DNA from: Paenibacillus sp. FSL R7-0337
Lineage (GTDB): Bacteria; Bacillota; Bacilli; Paenibacillales; Paenibacillaceae
Direction of reading: 5' to 3'
Assembly (NCBI RefSeq): GCF_037969875.1
Contig: NZ_CP150218.1
Span: 5,766,001-5,830,000 of the forward strand
Length of the DNA: 64,000 nt
The notes under the pieces were generated by a model. The model ran no database searches. It was not told the DNA's origin and saw nothing but the letters and a program-made list of their open reading frames with translations. Position numbers and translations under genes: made by a program. Below, in pieces: positions 62,807 through 64,000 of the stretch (the first letter of the stretch is position 1; each line of letters begins with the position of its first letter).

Positions 62807-64000
62807 GTGAATTCATTGATTTCGGTCATGCTTGTGGATGATGAGCCGCTTGCACTTGATCATGTCTACCAATCGGTTCCGTGGGAGGAGAATGGCTTCC
62901 GGGTGGTCGCTCAGGCGACCAGCGGGCGTATGGCGCTACGGATGTTCGAGGAATTACGGCCGCAGATTATCATCACCGACATCTCCATGTCACCTATGGA
63001 TGGCTTGGAGCTGGGACGGCATGTGGTCCAGCTTGCCCCAAGAACGCGGCTGATCTTTCTGACTGCTTACCGGGATTTCGACTATGCCCGTCAGGCCCTG
63101 GAGCTGCGCGCGGCCCATTATCTGCTTAAGCATGAGATTAGCCGGGGCCGCCTGCTGGAACAGCTGAAGCTGCTGAAGGAAGGTCTGGCAGCGGAAGCTG
63201 CCGAGGAAGAAGGGCACGGACATGCGCTCCATATCCTGCTTAAGGATATGCTGGCCGGCAAGTATCAGGCTCCTGCAGGGAATAAGGAATCCCGGCTGCA
63301 CCGCCTCGTGGCAGATTATCAGCAGGGTCAGCCCGGGCTGCTGTATTTCGAGCTGGAGGCTGCATTGAAGCTGGACGGCAGCCGGAGTAATGCACGTAGT
63401 GGCACGGCCCTCGTATGGAAGAATGTCGAAGAAGAGATCCGCCGTCAGACAACGGACTTGGAGGAGCTTCAACTTCTGGAGATGGATGAAGGCGGATACA
63501 TCCTGCTGCTTAAGTTATCCTCTTCCAGCAGTCTGCTGCTCCAGCATTATAACTTGCGGCAGCTCGCGGCCCAAGTTCTGCTCTGCCTGGAGTCTTTCTA
63601 TCGGGGGAACCTTCCCAGAGTGATAATATCCGCAGGTAATGGCGCAGAACCGCCGGACCTCAGATATGCGGCGATGAGGCAGGCTTATGATTATTCTGTG
63701 TTTTTGCCGCCCGGTGCTGTGTTTCTGCTGGAGCAAGCAGCTTCAACCCGGGAAGCTACCCGTATTGCCCAAGAGGTCAGACAATATCTGTTATCCCCCG
63801 AACGGAGTCTGCTGGAACGGCTGAAGACGGGGCTGGACCAGATCGCCGCTCAGGCGTATTTGGGAGATTTGCGCGCCGTCATGGGTGAGATCAGGGGAGC
63901 AAGAAGCAAGGACGGAAGCAACAGCCCTGATCAAGTGCTGGGTACAGACACGCGGCAAGTAGTTAACAGCTTGTACCGGATGCTTGAAGAATGTTTGCAG
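62807..64000 (+). CDS. Response regulator, YesN/AraC type (3' end outside window)
   Basis: The frame is open from GTG 62807 to the last base (398 codons). The N-terminus is a CheY-like receiver: SVMLVDDEPLALDHV with the acidic pair Asp11-Asp12, phosphoacceptor Asp58 in IIITDISMSPMDGL, LTAYRDFDYARQAL, and the conserved Lys in YLLKHE near residue 106. The middle part (about 130-390) is the poorly conserved linker seen in YesN-like regulators of Paenibacillus; the AraC-type DNA-binding domain expected at the C-terminus would lie past the window edge. GGGGGAT precedes the start. GC content returns to the core level here, so it belongs to the chromosome and not to the cluster. A partner histidine kinase should be adjacent. 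Confidence 0.85.
   Translation, partial: MNSLISVMLVDDEPLALDHVYQSVPWEENGFRVVAQATSGRMALRMFEELRPQIIITDISMSPMDGLELGRHVVQLAPRTRLIFLTAYRDFDYARQALELRAAHYLLKHEISRGRLLEQLKLLKEGLAAEAAEEEGHGHALHILLKDMLAGKYQAPAGNKESRLHRLVADYQQGQPGLLYFELEAALKLDGSRSNARSGTALVWKNVEEEIRRQTTDLEELQLLEMDEGGYILLLKLSSSSSLLLQHYNLRQLAAQVLLCLESFYRGNLPRVIISAGNGAEPPDLRYAAMRQAYDYSVFLPPGAVFLLEQAASTREATRIAQEVRQYLLSPERSLLERLKTGLDQIAAQAYLGDLRAVMGEIRGARSKDGSNSPDQVLGTDTRQVVNSLYRMLEECLQ

Noticed and set aside
1..64000. CRISPR arrays, rRNA genes, replication origins, prophage genes
   Set aside because: No regularly spaced direct repeats, rRNA segments, DnaA box clusters or phage structural genes were seen.

Overview
The window looks like a Paenibacillus-type chromosome (Bacillota). 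This is inferred from gene families, strong GGAGG ribosome binding sites, sigma-A-like promoters, the tRNA pair and the iturin-like synthase architecture. Nothing here fixes the species. Two compositional zones are visible. The ends (about 1-11.4 kb and 62.7-64 kb) are GC-richer core sequence. The middle (about 12.9-62.6 kb) is clearly AT-richer and is almost entirely one co-directional biosynthetic gene cluster.

Left flank (1-11.4 kb): two Gfo/Idh/MocA oxidoreductases around an AraC regulator, a convergent CPBP membrane protease homologue, a complete branched-chain amino acid ABC transporter operon (livH-livM-livG-livF-substrate-binding lipoprotein), alanine dehydrogenase (ald), and a tRNA-Glu(TTC)/tRNA-Leu(GAG) pair with a clear promoter and terminator.

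Boundary (11.5-13.2 kb): debris of a frameshifted, internally deleted DDE transposase, a 20-bp perfect hairpin, and a deleted group II intron whose reverse transcriptase carries an in-frame stop and has lost its catalytic core. The AT-rich cluster starts immediately after.

Cluster (13.24-62.55 kb): an ABC-2 exporter pair; a four-gene FkbK/FkbH/FkbJ/FkbI-like set for a hydroxymalonyl- or methoxymalonyl-ACP extender unit; then a hybrid PKS-NRPS line. The first synthase (3418 aa) is FAAL-ACP-KS-AT-ACP-aminotransferase-C-A-PCP plus half a C domain, the iturin/mycosubtilin beta-amino-fatty-acid architecture with an added cis AT. A FenF/ItuD-like discrete acyltransferase follows. Next come two AT-less KS-DH-KR-ACP proteins, an AT-less KS-ACP-C-A-PCP-E protein, a C-A-PCP protein, and a final KS-AT-methyltransferase-ACP-C-like protein. 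Downstream are a type II thioesterase, a SAM methyltransferase, a MacB/FtsX-like ABC system and an Sfp-type phosphopantetheinyl transferase. There is no integrated thioesterase. The last domain is a condensation-like domain with an altered active-site motif, so release may be unusual.

Collinear reading (inference): a fatty acid is activated, extended and converted to a beta-amino acid. It is then joined to a residue predicted as Gly, extended twice with KR/DH (potential diene) and once without reduction, joined to a D-configured branched aliphatic residue and one unassigned residue, and finally extended with C-methylation. Beyond the cluster, a terminator closes the PPTase gene and a truncated YesN-like response regulator runs off the right edge from its own promoter.
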